Positions 17,584 to 26,644 of a stretch of 64,000 nt of DNA are shown piece after piece. The DNA is from Nitrospirae bacterium YQR-1 (lineage in GTDB: Bacteria; Nitrospirota; Thermodesulfovibrionia; Thermodesulfovibrionales; Magnetobacteriaceae): assembly GCA_039908095.1 (NCBI GenBank), contig JAMOBJ010000004.1:62001-126000 (forward strand), written 5' to 3'. Position 1 is the first letter of the stretch, and each line of letters opens with the position of its first letter. The position numbers and the translations under genes were made by a program. The notes beneath the pieces were generated by a model. That model was not told the origin of the DNA. It saw nothing but the letters and a program-made list of their open reading frames with translations, and searched no databases.

Positions 17584-18408
17584 ATGGGTGTTGATGGTGT
17601 AGGTTATGCAGGCTATGGAAACCCTATGGATTCCTATGGGTGGGGTCTGGATAGGTCGAGCGGCACAGTGGCCGCAAGTGATGGCAGGAGTACCGGCACT
17701 GAGGGCGGGGATGCCTCAGTTACAAGTGAAAACGGCCTGAGAGACACCAAAAACCAGAGCGGTAAAGAAGTAAAAGACACTGTAGAGATAGGAAGCAGCA
17801 AGGGGCGAAGCAAAGAGGAACAGGAAAAAATTGACCGTGAAGTTCAGAAGTTAAAGCAAAGAGACCAGGAAGTAAGAGCCCACGAATTAGCCCATCAATC
17901 GGTAGGAGGCCGTTATGCAGGCTCTCCGCGGTATGAGTATCAGAACGGCCCTGACGGAAAGAGATACATCTCCGGTGGTGAGGTATCAATAGATACATCT
18001 GAGGAAAAGGATCCTGAGGCCACAGTAAGTAAAATGAGACAGGTTAGGGCCTCGGCTATGGCCCCTGCCAATCCTTCCTCACAGGATATGAAAGTAGCTC
18101 AGGAGGCTTCACAAAAAGAGGCAACGGCACAGCAGGAGGTTTCAAGAAAGTCCTTTGAAAAACAGCAAGGCGGTGATGAACAAACACAAGGCACAACCGG
18201 TGCTGAGGGTGGCAAAGACAACGCTCAGGCTCAGGGCAACACCAGCCGGACCGACCAATCAGGTGAAAGCGCAGTGGTAGGTAAATCAAAAGAAACCTCA
18301 GATCAAACCGATAGGAGTGCTAACAATAATTTTGCTAATATAACAGCCGCTTATACCCAGCCCACCCCTAACACTAAATCGAATTTGAAAGTTTCAGTTT
18401 ATGTGTAG
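17584..18408 (+). CDS. SprA-related (CJM1_0395 family) putative metalloprotease
   Basis: 274 residues. The core is DREVQKLKQRDQEVRAHELA followed by HQSVGG, then YEYQNGPDGKRYISGGEVSI and RQVRASAMAPANPSSQDMKV, which match the SprA-related family (PF12118). The HELAH segment resembles a zinc-protease motif, but no protease activity is established for the family that I can cite. Both flanks are Gly/Ser/Gln-rich and low complexity. No signal peptide is present. A G-rich ribosome site (AGAGGGGGGAG) precedes the ATG, and the gene follows fliW by 75 bases. Confidence 0.75.
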   Translation: MGVDGVGYAGYGNPMDSYGWGLDRSSGTVAASDGRSTGTEGGDASVTSENGLRDTKNQSGKEVKDTVEIGSSKGRSKEEQEKIDREVQKLKQRDQEVRAHELAHQSVGGRYAGSPRYEYQNGPDGKRYISGGEVSIDTSEEKDPEATVSKMRQVRASAMAPANPSSQDMKVAQEASQKEATAQQEVSRKSFEKQQGGDEQTQGTTGAEGGKDNAQAQGNTSRTDQSGESAVVGKSKETSDQTDRSANNNFANITAAYTQPTPNTKSNLKVSVYV

Positions 18409-18424
18409 TAAACGATATTTATTT
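18406..18424 (+). repeat. 19-base sequence shared with 50759-50777
   Basis: GTAGTAAACGATATTTATT occurs here, overlapping the stop codon of the preceding gene, and again beside a family A right half at 50759-50777. The shared sequence plus the nearby family A pieces suggests a common ancestral insertion. Confidence 0.5.
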
Positions 18425-18536
18425 GACTGATGCATATTTCTCCATTGCCAAAATTGTAAGACAATCTTGAGTGTTTATGGAGCGCCGCCCCCTTGCAATA
18501 GAAAACGGTAAAACTTTATAATTAGGCAGTTGCATT

Positions 18537-18618
18537 ATACCAGGCTTTAGGGGAGATACGCCCCTAAGCTTTTGACGAAGCCGGCGAAGTTTGGCGATTG
18601 AATGCAGCTTGGTATTAC
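18537..18618. repeat. Family A element, left side truncated
   Basis: ATACCAGGC is joined directly to an inner part (TAGGGGAGATACGCCCC, TTTTGACGAAGCCGGCGAAG) and the right terminus GCAGCTTGGTATTA. It corresponds to the right half of the complete copy at 62241. The gap 18409-18635 holds nothing else except the 19-base shared sequence. Confidence 0.75.
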
Positions 18619-18635
18619 TCAGCAAGGAGGATGGA

Positions 18636-19373
18636 ATGGATACAGTTATTTATGACAAGGCAAATCATAAATACATACTATTGGGTTTTGCCGACTCACC
18701 GGATGAAAAAAGCGTTCCCTCAAACCAGTATATGATAGTGCATAACGGAGCGACTGTGCTTATGGACCCGGGTGGCTTCGGGCTCTTTCCAATACTGGTT
18801 GCAAGGGTACTCCAATACACAAAAATTGAAAACGTAAAGACCATATTGCTTTCCCATCAGGACCCCGATGTAAGCGGTGGTTTAAATGTGTGGGAGAAGG
18901 TCACAGGTGCTAAGATATATATATCGAGTCTCTGGACCAGGTTTATCCCTCATTACGAAATCAGAAATACAAAAAATATAATTGGAATAAAAGACGGCGA
19001 CACTGAGATTATAATAAACGATGATTTTAAAATTAATGTAATTGCCGCCCATTTTTTACACTCACCAGGGCACTTTAACTTCTACGACAACATATCTAAA
19101 ATCCTCTTTACCGGAGACATAGGAGCCTCTGTGCTGCCGTGTTCTTCAAACAATCTGTTTGTCGAGGATTTTGAAGAGTTTCTGCCTTGCATTGAGCCGT
19201 TTCACAGCAGATATATGTCGTGCAATAAGGCTTTAAGGAAATGGATTAAGGCGATTGAATCCTATGACATTGATATTATTGCTCCTCAGCACGGATATTT
19301 ATTCAAGGGTGATACAAAAGATAAATTCATAAAGTGGCTCTATGAACTTAAATGCGGGGTTGACCTGATATGA
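18636..19373 (+). CDS. ODP-type di-iron oxygen-binding MBL-fold protein
   Basis: 245 residues. The ATG at 18636 has AAGGAGG five bases upstream; earlier in-frame codons fall inside a repeat, so this start is firm. Metal-ligand motifs of the metallo-beta-lactamase fold are present in the flavodiiron/ODP form: SHQDPDVSGG, then HSPGHF, FTGDIG and PQHGYL. HQDPD in place of HxHxDH is the signature of oxygen-binding di-iron proteins (ODP), which sense O2 for chemotaxis in Treponema denticola. No flavodoxin domain follows, so O2 sensing is more likely than reduction. It overlaps the GGDEF-EAL gene by 4 bases (ATGA), which implies joint translation and a shared pathway. Confidence 0.82.
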   Translation: MDTVIYDKANHKYILLGFADSPDEKSVPSNQYMIVHNGATVLMDPGGFGLFPILVARVLQYTKIENVKTILLSHQDPDVSGGLNVWEKVTGAKIYISSLWTRFIPHYEIRNTKNIIGIKDGDTEIIINDDFKINVIAAHFLHSPGHFNFYDNISKILFTGDIGASVLPCSSNNLFVEDFEEFLPCIEPFHSRYMSCNKALRKWIKAIESYDIDIIAPQHGYLFKGDTKDKFIKWLYELKCGVDLI

Positions 19374-21484
19374 TATATGAGGACATGAATTTTTCCGTAT
19401 TAAGGTGTCAACTCTCTAAAGATAACGGCAGCGTTTTAGAAAATCTCATCAGGGAGAGTTTTCTAATTGAGGGGATTGAACGTTCAATTTTAGATTTCAC
19501 AGCTAAAATTTCAGAAAAGACGAAACATAATGAGGATATCTCAACAGACTTAACCGTTCTTATTGAACTCTTCCGTGTTTTGATGGATATCGCCGGTAAG
19601 TCTGTTAGTTCTAATGAAACACTGGTTATGCAAACTCTGTTTAGGTCCCTGAGGGTAGTGGATGCCCTGGAGCAAAGTTCCGTTGACACTGCATTACTTG
19701 AAAAGTTCACACAGGTTCTTACAAAAATTGTTCTCTCCAGAGACAATGTCGTAAAATGGGAAAAACGTTCTGAGGAAATCCTTAAAGACTTATACAGAAT
19801 TTACCCGTTTGATGTGTTTTTTAACATATTTGAAAGTAAAGACAAGAGGCTCGATGCCCATATGTTTCTTATGAACGAGCCTGATGAAAAACAGATGGAT
19901 GAGCTTAAAAACAAGATTCATGAGCATGTTAAAAAATGTTTTGATATATCGGATATTTTAGATACGATTCCAATGGAGTTTATACCTATTCCGATATTTT
20001 CAGGCAAAGATAAAAGCGTTTCTAAAGACAATATTATGATTAAAGCTCACGAGTACCTGTCTGAGACGCCCGGGATAGGCGGGATTTTAGGAATGGGTGT
20101 TTTCTATAATGGGGAAATAAGCGAAAAGGACATAAACATCATAAATTCATTAGTATCTATAATGACCATGGTGACAGGCTCGGCAAGGGCTCTGTCAAAG
20201 GCAATAAACGAACTGGAGTTTTATGCCGGCCATGACCCCCTCACAGGTCTTTATAACAGAAGGATGTTTGAGCATTTTTTGGACTATGAAATAGCCAGAG
20301 TGAAGCGGAAAAATTACAAGTTTTCACTGATGATGCAGGACCTTGATGATTTTAAATATATCAATGACAACTACGGGCATCCTTTTGGCGACTTGTATTT
20401 AAAAGAAGTGGCCAACACACTTCAGGAGCTTTTGCGTGACGGTGACGTTGTGACAAGACTTGGTGGTGATGAGTTTGCAGTTATACTCAGTGAAACTGAT
20501 ATTATAAAAGGTAAAGTTGTAGCCGAAAAAATTAAATATGCGTTTGAACACAAAAAGATAGTGGCCCCTGACAAGAAAATTATCCCAATAAAGGCCTCTA
20601 TCGGTCTTGTTGAATTCCCAACCCACGGTAACACTGCTGCTGAACTTATGGTCGTTGTTGACGCCGCCCTGTACAATGCCAAGGAGCTTGGCAAAAATAA
20701 GATTTTTATTCCTACCGATAGTGAAATTAAACACTCTCTTAAGGAGCAAACGGAAAAATTCAACCTCCTGCAAGATGCTCTTGAGGATGACAGATTTGTT
20801 CCGTACTATCAGCCGATTTTCGATGTTGATAAAAAGACAATAGCTGCATATGAAGTCCTTGCAAGGCTTATTGACAAGGATGGAACTGTCATCCCTGCTT
20901 ATAAGTTTATTGATATGTGTGAGAGAATCGGCAAAATTTTTGATGTTGACAGGATGGTTATTCGTAAAGCGTTTCAGAATAAAAAATTAAAGGACGACCA
21001 TCACTACCTTTTTGTAAATATTTCAGGTAAGGAACTCAAAGACAAGACATTTCTTGAATTTATAATAGAGGAGGCCTATAAAACAGGGCTTAATCCATCG
21101 GAGATAGTTTTTGAAATAACTGAAAGAGAAGCTGCCGGAGATTTGTCAAAAATTCAGGATTTTCTGCAAACCGTAATTTCAAACGGTTTTAACCTGGCAA
21201 TAGATGATTTCGGCAGCGGTTATTCTTCTTTTTACTACTTAAAGTACCTGCCGGTCAATTTTCTGAAGATAGACGGTGAGTTTATAAAAGAGCTGGCCAC
21301 AGAGGATCCAAGAGATTATGCCTTTGTTGAAAGTATTCAAACGCTATGTAAAAAGTTAAACATACGAACCGTGGCGGAGTTTGTTGAAAGCCACCGTATA
21401 ATGGAAATAATCGAGGAAATTGGAATTACCTACGGTCAGGGATTCCACCTTGGTATGCCTCAAAGCGACTTTCTTAATATTTAA
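19370..21484 (+). CDS. Bifunctional GGDEF-EAL cyclic-di-GMP enzyme
   Basis: 704 residues. The N-terminal 270 residues are mostly helical and of no recognised family. The GGDEF domain (about 285-450) starts at HDPLTGLYNRRMFEHF and keeps an intact GGDEF signature near residue 364. The EAL domain (about 465-700) keeps EVLAR (the EAL glutamate), FEITERE, IDDFGSGYSS, LKIDGEF and QGFHLGMP, so phosphodiesterase activity is plausible as well. No membrane segments are seen. It is translated from the ATGA overlap with the ODP gene, so O2 binding by that protein may set the balance of the two activities (inference). Confidence 0.92.
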   Translation: MIYEDMNFSVLRCQLSKDNGSVLENLIRESFLIEGIERSILDFTAKISEKTKHNEDISTDLTVLIELFRVLMDIAGKSVSSNETLVMQTLFRSLRVVDALEQSSVDTALLEKFTQVLTKIVLSRDNVVKWEKRSEEILKDLYRIYPFDVFFNIFESKDKRLDAHMFLMNEPDEKQMDELKNKIHEHVKKCFDISDILDTIPMEFIPIPIFSGKDKSVSKDNIMIKAHEYLSETPGIGGILGMGVFYNGEISEKDINIINSLVSIMTMVTGSARALSKAINELEFYAGHDPLTGLYNRRMFEHFLDYEIARVKRKNYKFSLMMQDLDDFKYINDNYGHPFGDLYLKEVANTLQELLRDGDVVTRLGGDEFAVILSETDIIKGKVVAEKIKYAFEHKKIVAPDKKIIPIKASIGLVEFPTHGNTAAELMVVVDAALYNAKELGKNKIFIPTDSEIKHSLKEQTEKFNLLQDALEDDRFVPYYQPIFDVDKKTIAAYEVLARLIDKDGTVIPAYKFIDMCERIGKIFDVDRMVIRKAFQNKKLKDDHHYLFVNISGKELKDKTFLEFIIEEAYKTGLNPSEIVFEITEREAAGDLSKIQDFLQTVISNGFNLAIDDFGSGYSSFYYLKYLPVNFLKIDGEFIKELATEDPRDYAFVESIQTLCKKLNIRTVAEFVESHRIMEIIEEIGITYGQGFHLGMPQSDFLNI

Positions 21485-21582
21485 AATTTTTGAACACTCT
21501 CATATTTTCTGTGATATATATCCTTCTGTAGTGATTGAGGGGATGGAGCCATAACACCGCCCCCCCTGAATTTTTAACAGTC

Positions 21583-21601
21583 ATACCGAGTTGCATTCAT
21601 A
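21583..21601. repeat. Family A terminal repeat, solitary
   Basis: ATACCGAGTTGCATTCATA matches the family A left terminus with one mismatch in the first ten bases. No partner end is seen. It lies in the 472-base gap 21485-21956, which holds four different repeat families and no gene. Confidence 0.45.
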
Positions 21602-21682
21602 GATGTAAATAACAAAATATCTATTGCGTTTAATGTCACTATAGCAATGTGCAGAATTCCGTTCATTATTTCTGAAAACTAA

Positions 21683-21781
21683 GATTGCCACGTCGCTATC
21701 GCTCCTCGCAATGACGGATAAAATAATACTGCAAAAACAAGCACATAACGTCATTGCGAGGGATGAAATCCCGTGGCAATC
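21683..21781. repeat. Family B nested palindrome
   Basis: Outer arms GATTGCCACG (21683-21692) and CGTGGCAATC (21772-21781) are perfect complements. So are the inner arms CTCGCAATGACG (21705-21716) and CGTCATTGCGAG (21749-21760). A 32-base AT-rich centre separates them. Same design as 7411-7533. Confidence 0.85.
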
Positions 21782-21808
21782 ACATTTTCTTACAAAATCA
21801 ATATGAAC

Positions 21809-21833
21809 ATACTTTTGAATTTCATTATAATTA
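21809..21833. repeat. 25-base repeat shared with 35824-35848
   Basis: The sequence starting ATACTTTTGAATTTCATT and ending ATAATTA is identical over 25 bases to 35824-35848, where it forms the end of the GMC dehydrogenase gene. Confidence 0.75.
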
Positions 21834-21837
21834 AAAT

Positions 21838-21863
21838 TGGATTCCCGTTTTCACGGGAATGAC
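21838..21863. repeat. Short palindrome ATTCCCGT/ACGGGAAT (family C)
   Basis: ATTCCCGT-TTTC-ACGGGAAT followed by GACA is a small hairpin of a kind seen dispersed in many bacterial genomes. It could form part of a terminator for livF, which ends about 95 bases away on the other strand. Confidence 0.55.
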
Positions 21864-21886
21864 AAAAAAAGAAAACAGACCATTAC

Positions 21887-21953
21887 CCCCTCTTTTTTGC
21901 ACAAGTATGACACCTCTGAATGTTTCAAAAGATGGGGTTAACTTGACGCTTAC
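21887..21953. repeat. Family D repeat, copy 1
   Basis: CCCCTCTTTTTTGC-ACAAGTATG, a variable centre, then AGATGGGGTTAACTTGACGC. The second copy is at 35121-35189. This copy ends just before the livF stop codon. Confidence 0.6.
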
Positions 21954-21956
21954 GAA

Positions 21957-22679
21957 TTATCTAACTCCTTTAATTCCTCCCAGATAAGCATCCATTATGA
22001 TTTTTTCATTAAGCAATTGCTTTGGGTTGCCTTCCATGACTATCCTGCCGGTTTCCATCACGTATGCGTAGCTGGAGAGACTTAACGCCTTGTGAACATT
22101 TTGCTCAACAAGGAGAATGGTTACGCCACGTTCGTTTATTTCATTTATTATCTCAAATATACGCTCTATAACCATTGGGGCCAGCCCAAGTGAGGGTTCA
22201 TCAAATAACATAACCTGCGGTTTTGACATTAGCGCCCTCCCAATTGCAAGCATCTGCTGTTGACCTCCTGAGAGTGTTCCCGCCAATTGGTCTTTTCTGC
22301 TCCATAGAATCGGAAATTCCTCCATTATATTTTTCAGGTCTGTCATGACTTCACTGTCGTCTCTGATGTAAGCGCCCATAAGCAAATTTTCATAAACAGT
22401 CATCTTATTTAAGATTGCTCTTCCCTCAGGCACATATGATATCCCCTTTCGTACTACCTGGTCGGCTCTGAGGTTTTTAATTTCAGTGCCGTTGTAAGTG
22501 ATTTTACCGGTTAGTGGTTGAATTAGTCCGGCGATTGTTTTCATCAGTGTGGTTTTCCCTGCCCCGTTTGCGCCCACAAGGGAAACTATCTGTCCTTCCC
22601 TGACGTTGAGGTTAACACCTCTTAAAGCCTCAATGTGGCCGTAACTAACCGACAGGGAATCTATTCTAAGTGTGGGCAC
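21957..22679 (-). CDS. livF: Branched-chain amino acid ABC transporter ATPase LivF
   Basis: 240 residues, cytoplasmic ATP-binding subunit. Walker A GANGAGKTT, signature LSGGQQQM and Walker B VMLFDEPSLGLAP are intact, and the protein ends soon after AYLGGIKG, as LivF proteins do. It starts with GTG (AAGGGA six bases upstream), 14 bases inside the end of livG, so translation is coupled. It is the last gene of a five-gene liv operon, followed downstream by a repeat-rich gap. Confidence 0.93.
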   Translation of the reverse strand: MPTLRIDSLSVSYGHIEALRGVNLNVREGQIVSLVGANGAGKTTLMKTIAGLIQPLTGKITYNGTEIKNLRADQVVRKGISYVPEGRAILNKMTVYENLLMGAYIRDDSEVMTDLKNIMEEFPILWSRKDQLAGTLSGGQQQMLAIGRALMSKPQVMLFDEPSLGLAPMVIERIFEIINEINERGVTILLVEQNVHKALSLSSYAYVMETGRIVMEGNPKQLLNEKIIMDAYLGGIKGVR

Positions 22680-23445
22680 TTTTGTCCCTTACAGGCGCAT
22701 TGCCGAGATAGGCCTCAATTACCACAGGGTTTCTCTGAATCTCCTCAGGGCTCCCTACTGCTATAACAAGTCCTATATTCAGCACTATAACGGTGTCACA
22801 CACGCCCATGATAAGGCCCATATCATGCTCTATTAAAAGCACTGAAACCCCGCTGTTGCGTATTTCCTTTATGAGTCTCATAATGTCCTGTGTCTCAGTC
22901 TCGTTCATACCTGAGACCGGCTCATCCAAGAGCAAAAGCCGTGGATTTAAGGCCAATGCCCTGGCAATCTCTATGCGTCTCTGCTGCCCATAGGAAAAAC
23001 TCTCCGAAAGCTCATCTCCCTTTCCCTCTAATCCGACAAAAGACAGCAGGCGTTGTGCTTTTTCATGCAAAAGTTTCTCATCCTGCCTGTAGTTGGAAAA
23101 CTTAAAAGCACATCTGCAAATTCCACCCCTGCTTACACAGTGCATCCCTGCCATGACATTTTCAACTACTTCCATCCGGCCAAACAGTTTTATATTTTGA
23201 AACGTGCGTCCAATTCCAAGCTTCGCTACCCTAAACGGCCTTAGTCCGGTTATGTCCTTACCGTCAAATATAATCCGTCCTGAGTCCGGTTTAGTTATTG
23301 AGGTTATGATATTAAAAAGCGTGGTTTTCCCTGCCCCGTTAGGGCCTATAAGGCCGACTATCCGCCCAGCTGTAACCTCAAGCGAAACATCGCATAATGC
23401 CCTTACCCCTCCAAAGTGTTTATTTATAAGTTTTAATTGCAACAT
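22666..23445 (-). CDS. livG: Branched-chain amino acid ABC transporter ATPase LivG
   Basis: 259 residues. Walker A GPNGAGKTT, signature SFSYGQQRRIEIARAL and Walker B LLLLDEPVSGMN. The C-terminal extension (VIAVGSPEEIQRNPVVIEAY) is typical of LivG. It begins 3 bases after livM ends. SFSYGQ instead of LSGGQ at the signature is normal in LivG proteins. Confidence 0.93.
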   Translation of the reverse strand: MLQLKLINKHFGGVRALCDVSLEVTAGRIVGLIGPNGAGKTTLFNIITSITKPDSGRIIFDGKDITGLRPFRVAKLGIGRTFQNIKLFGRMEVVENVMAGMHCVSRGGICRCAFKFSNYRQDEKLLHEKAQRLLSFVGLEGKGDELSESFSYGQQRRIEIARALALNPRLLLLDEPVSGMNETETQDIMRLIKEIRNSGVSVLLIEHDMGLIMGVCDTVIVLNIGLVIAVGSPEEIQRNPVVIEAYLGNAPVRDKSAHT

Positions 23446-23448
23446 CGA

Positions 23449-24369
23449 TTACACTTTTTTACGGAGTTTTCTGAAAAGATTTTCTGTAATAATCCCCTCC
23501 GGCTTAAACACCATCATAGTGACAAGAACACCACCAAAAGCCGCATACCTGTAGTCTTTTAAAAACCTCAGCGCCTCCGGTATAATCGTTAAAACACTCG
23601 CTCCCAACACAGCCCCTAAGACGTGTCCGCTCCCTCCAATTACTGTAAACATGAGTGCCTCAACAGCCTTGTGATATGTAAAATCAGACGGGCTTATGAA
23701 TGATGCAGTGTGGGCATATAGCGCCCCTGCAATTGCAGAGACAAAGGCGCTTTGGCTAAATGCCGACACCTTGTAGTGGTGAACGTTTATTCCTATTGAT
23801 TCAGCCGCCGTCTCATCCAGCCTGATTGCGCTGTTTGCCCTCCATATGCGGGTCTTTCTCATTGCAATAAAAAACCAGATGAAAAATCCGGTTACTAAGA
23901 GTAGTATTAAAAATGTAGTTAAATCAGATACCAGGTTCTTGTCAGAGCTATCTATAATGCTGCTGTCAATTAAAAAACCGACCGTTGGAGTGCTGATTAC
24001 CGGTATGCCGGCTATGCCGACAGCGCCTCCGGTCACTGATTCCCATTTTATGAAAACCACCCTCATCACCTCTCCAAAGCCGAGTGTGGCTATGGCAAGA
24101 TATACACCTTTGAGGCGAAGCGCCGGAATTCCGACCAGTACTCCAGCCAACATTGAGAGTACTCCGGCAATAATTATGGCAAAAGGCAGCGGTATTCCAA
24201 ATCTTGTTACGAAAATGGCGGATGTGTAAGCTCCCAACCCCATAAACCCTGCACTACCCAGAGAAAGCTGTCCGGTTGAAAGCGGTATCCAGGCGCTGAG
24301 ACCCAGCAGAATATTAATCATTGCAAATGAGCCGATTTGAAGATAATATGAATTTAAAATGCCGGACAC
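23449..24369 (-). CDS. livM: Branched-chain amino acid ABC transporter permease LivM
   Basis: 306 residues with about eight to ten membrane helices. The family segment GIPALRLKGVYLAIATLGFG is clear, and IGINVHHYKVSAFSQSAF is the loop contacting the ATPase. It starts with GTG immediately after the livH stop codon. It would form the transmembrane heterodimer with LivH. Confidence 0.92.
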   Translation of the reverse strand: MSGILNSYYLQIGSFAMINILLGLSAWIPLSTGQLSLGSAGFMGLGAYTSAIFVTRFGIPLPFAIIIAGVLSMLAGVLVGIPALRLKGVYLAIATLGFGEVMRVVFIKWESVTGGAVGIAGIPVISTPTVGFLIDSSIIDSSDKNLVSDLTTFLILLLVTGFFIWFFIAMRKTRIWRANSAIRLDETAAESIGINVHHYKVSAFSQSAFVSAIAGALYAHTASFISPSDFTYHKAVEALMFTVIGGSGHVLGAVLGASVLTIIPEALRFLKDYRYAAFGGVLVTMMVFKPEGIITENLFRKLRKKV

Positions 24370-25251
24370 TTATGCTTTTTCAACTGTACCGAATAGACCC
24401 GACGGTTTGATTAACAGTACGGCAATTATAATTATAAAACCGGCAACTTCCTTGTAGCCGGAATCTCCGTAAGCAACCACGAAAGTCTCGGCAAGCCCCA
24501 GCAGCAGCCCCCCTGCGACTGCGCCGTTTATGCTTCCCATGCCGCCCAGAATTATGATTGCAAGTCCCTTAAGTCCCATAGCCAATCCGATTTCATTGTT
24601 TACACTGTTAAAGGCCATTGCAACAAGCACTCCCGCCGCCCCTCCGGCACAAGAGGCGCTAACCACGGTAAAGGTTATAACTCCTGAGGTGTTAACTCCC
24701 AAAAAAGCAGCAGTGTCGGGATTTTCGGAAACCGCCCGCAGCGCACGCCCTGTTTTGGAATTTTTCAGCCAAACGTATAAAACTATGGTTAAACTAAAAG
24801 AAACAGCAAGGATTACAATATTTATTAAGTTTATATCTATTTCACCCAGTTTATAGTTTATTTCAGAAATTGAGGTCTTAAAAGAAATCGTGTCACTACC
24901 AAAAAGCGCTCTGGCAATGTTTTCAAGCATGATGGACACTCCTATTGTGCTGATAAGCGGGGCAAGAGGTGATATGTTTTTTCTCCTTCTCAACGGCCGC
25001 AAGGCAAATAGTTCAAGAGCATATCCTAAAAGTCCGCTGACAACACAAGCTCCTAAAAAACCTGCCCACAACGGCAACCCCAGTTTGTTTACAATTAGCA
25101 CTGCTGTAAAAGCTCCAAACATAAATATTTCACCGTGTGCCATATTAATAATATCCAGCACACCAAAGATAAGTGTAAAACCCAAAGCCGTCAAAGAATA
25201 AATGCTTCCAAGTGTTATGCCGTTTATTAACTGCTCGATAAAGAGGTGCAT
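24370..25251 (-). CDS. livH: Branched-chain amino acid ABC transporter permease LivH
   Basis: 293 residues, polytopic. It opens with IEQLINGITLGSIYSLTALG and GVLDIINMAHGEIFMFGAF, the diagnostic LivH N-terminus. RALRAVSENPDTAAFLGVN is the coupling-helix region. It lies 13 bases after livK, in the operon order K-H-M-G-F. Confidence 0.93.
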   Translation of the reverse strand: MHLFIEQLINGITLGSIYSLTALGFTLIFGVLDIINMAHGEIFMFGAFTAVLIVNKLGLPLWAGFLGACVVSGLLGYALELFALRPLRRRKNISPLAPLISTIGVSIMLENIARALFGSDTISFKTSISEINYKLGEIDINLINIVILAVSFSLTIVLYVWLKNSKTGRALRAVSENPDTAAFLGVNTSGVITFTVVSASCAGGAAGVLVAMAFNSVNNEIGLAMGLKGLAIIILGGMGSINGAVAGGLLLGLAETFVVAYGDSGYKEVAGFIIIIAVLLIKPSGLFGTVEKA

Positions 25252-25264
25252 TGTGGGATAGCTT

Positions 25265-26407
25265 TTACTGTAACAATTGGAATTTACCGTCTTTAGCTAT
25301 CAACACGAAAGGTTCCATGTCAACATCACGGTTTTGGTCAAATGAAAATTTCCCGAGAACTCCATTAAAATTTCTGACAGAGGCAAGAGAGTCACGGATC
25401 TTGTTTCTGTCTGAGGAGCCTGCCATTTTAATTGCATGTGCCATAATAAGCAGGCCGTCGTAGGCTTGAGCGGCAAACTGGTCCGGTTTAACGCTGTAAG
25501 TTTTCTCAAAAATAGTGATAAAGTCTTTAACTGCAGGGTTTTCCACCGATTCGCTAAACCACGGGGTTGCAACTATAAGGCTGTCTGATGAACTCCCTGC
25601 TATTTCAAATATCTTTGGTGAGTTAAAACCGTTTCCGCCAATGACAGGTACAGTGATTCCCATTTTTCTTGCTTGTTGCAGAATCACCCCGCCCTCGTTG
25701 TAAAGCGCCGAGCACAACAGGGCATCCGGTGAGGTGGATTTAATCTTCGTAAGCTGGGCTTTAAAATCCGTCTGGCCTTTTTGAAACTTCTCTATGGTGG
25801 TGATGTTTAAGCCGAGCGTTTCTGCAGTGAGCTTCATGGTGTCAAAAGCGGATTTCGTAAAAACATCATCATCACCGTAAAGGAGGGCTACGTTTTTAAT
25901 TTGATATTTTTCAATTGTCTTTTTGACGGCAAATGGGATTGCTATGGATTCAGGCATGGAATTTCTAAAGACGAATTGTCCAATGTCTGTTATGCCGGAG
26001 GCTGTGTTTGAGGTAGCCATGATGGGTATGCCGTTACTATTTGCCTCCGGTCCCACAAGCCGCATCTCGGTACTTAGGGTAGGCCCTAAAATTGCTGTAA
26101 CCTTGTCTGAGTTAATCAGTTTTTTTACTACCGACAGCGCCTGCTCCTGTTTGCCGGCGGAGTCCTCGATAATCAATTCTATGTGAAGAGGGGCTGTTTT
26201 GTTGATTTCTGCGGCTGCTAGTTTAAACCCCTTTGCTATGGAGTTTCCATAGCCGGAGGCAGGCCCGCTAAGGGCTGAGATTATCCCTATTTTTACTGAC
26301 AGTGCCGCTTTTGGCTGGCCGGTTTTTGGAGCTGGAACTTCACTTTTACAGGAAAAAAGCGATAGTGTTAACAATATAGCTATAAGTAATATTTTATTAA
26401 ATTTCAA
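25265..26407 (-). CDS. livK: Branched-chain amino acid-type ABC transporter substrate-binding lipoprotein
   Basis: 380 residues. The signal peptide ends in LFSC (Cys20), a good lipobox, so the protein is probably tethered in the periplasm rather than free as in E. coli LivK. The mature part is a Peripla_BP_6 domain: KIGIISALSGPASGYG, AILGPTLSTEMRLVGPEAN, VALLYGDDDVFTKSAFD, and AQAYDGLLIMAHAIK. First gene of the operon. The ligand could be Leu/Ile/Val, another amino acid, an amide or urea; the sequence does not decide. Confidence 0.88.
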   Translation of the reverse strand: MKFNKILLIAILLTLSLFSCKSEVPAPKTGQPKAALSVKIGIISALSGPASGYGNSIAKGFKLAAAEINKTAPLHIELIIEDSAGKQEQALSVVKKLINSDKVTAILGPTLSTEMRLVGPEANSNGIPIMATSNTASGITDIGQFVFRNSMPESIAIPFAVKKTIEKYQIKNVALLYGDDDVFTKSAFDTMKLTAETLGLNITTIEKFQKGQTDFKAQLTKIKSTSPDALLCSALYNEGGVILQQARKMGITVPVIGGNGFNSPKIFEIAGSSSDSLIVATPWFSESVENPAVKDFITIFEKTYSVKPDQFAAQAYDGLLIMAHAIKMAGSSDRNKIRDSLASVRNFNGVLGKFSFDQNRDVDMEPFVLIAKDGKFQLLQ

Positions 26408-26535
26408 TGTATTCCATAAACCGTTTTAAGTTTTATTATAAAATTTAGTACTTTTTAATAAATTATGTCAATAGTGGCAAAGGTAAACAAATAATAGAAA
26501 AGCTTGTATTGCGTTAATATCGGATTTTGAAGGTA

Positions 26536-26602
26536 CTGTTGAATTTATTAAAGATGTCATTACGGCCGGGGGCACCTAAGCCCTCACAGGGATTAGGTGC
26601 TT
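26536..26602. repeat. Hairpin region with repeat-like flank
   Basis: GAATTTATTAAAGA here also precedes the family B element at 7411. It is followed by GCACCTAA (26572-26579) and TTAGGTGC (26593-26600), a perfect 8-base hairpin then TTTATAA. It could terminate transcription or be a degraded palindromic repeat. Nothing else is seen between 26408 and 26644. Confidence 0.45.
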
Positions 26603-26644
26603 TATAACTTATCAGTTGCCGGAGTGCCGTTAAAAAATCGACAG

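Noticed and set aside
20399..20773. Two long minus-strand open frames inside the GGDEF-EAL gene
   Set aside because: They lie opposite a strongly conserved catalytic domain and have no start signals; antisense shadows.
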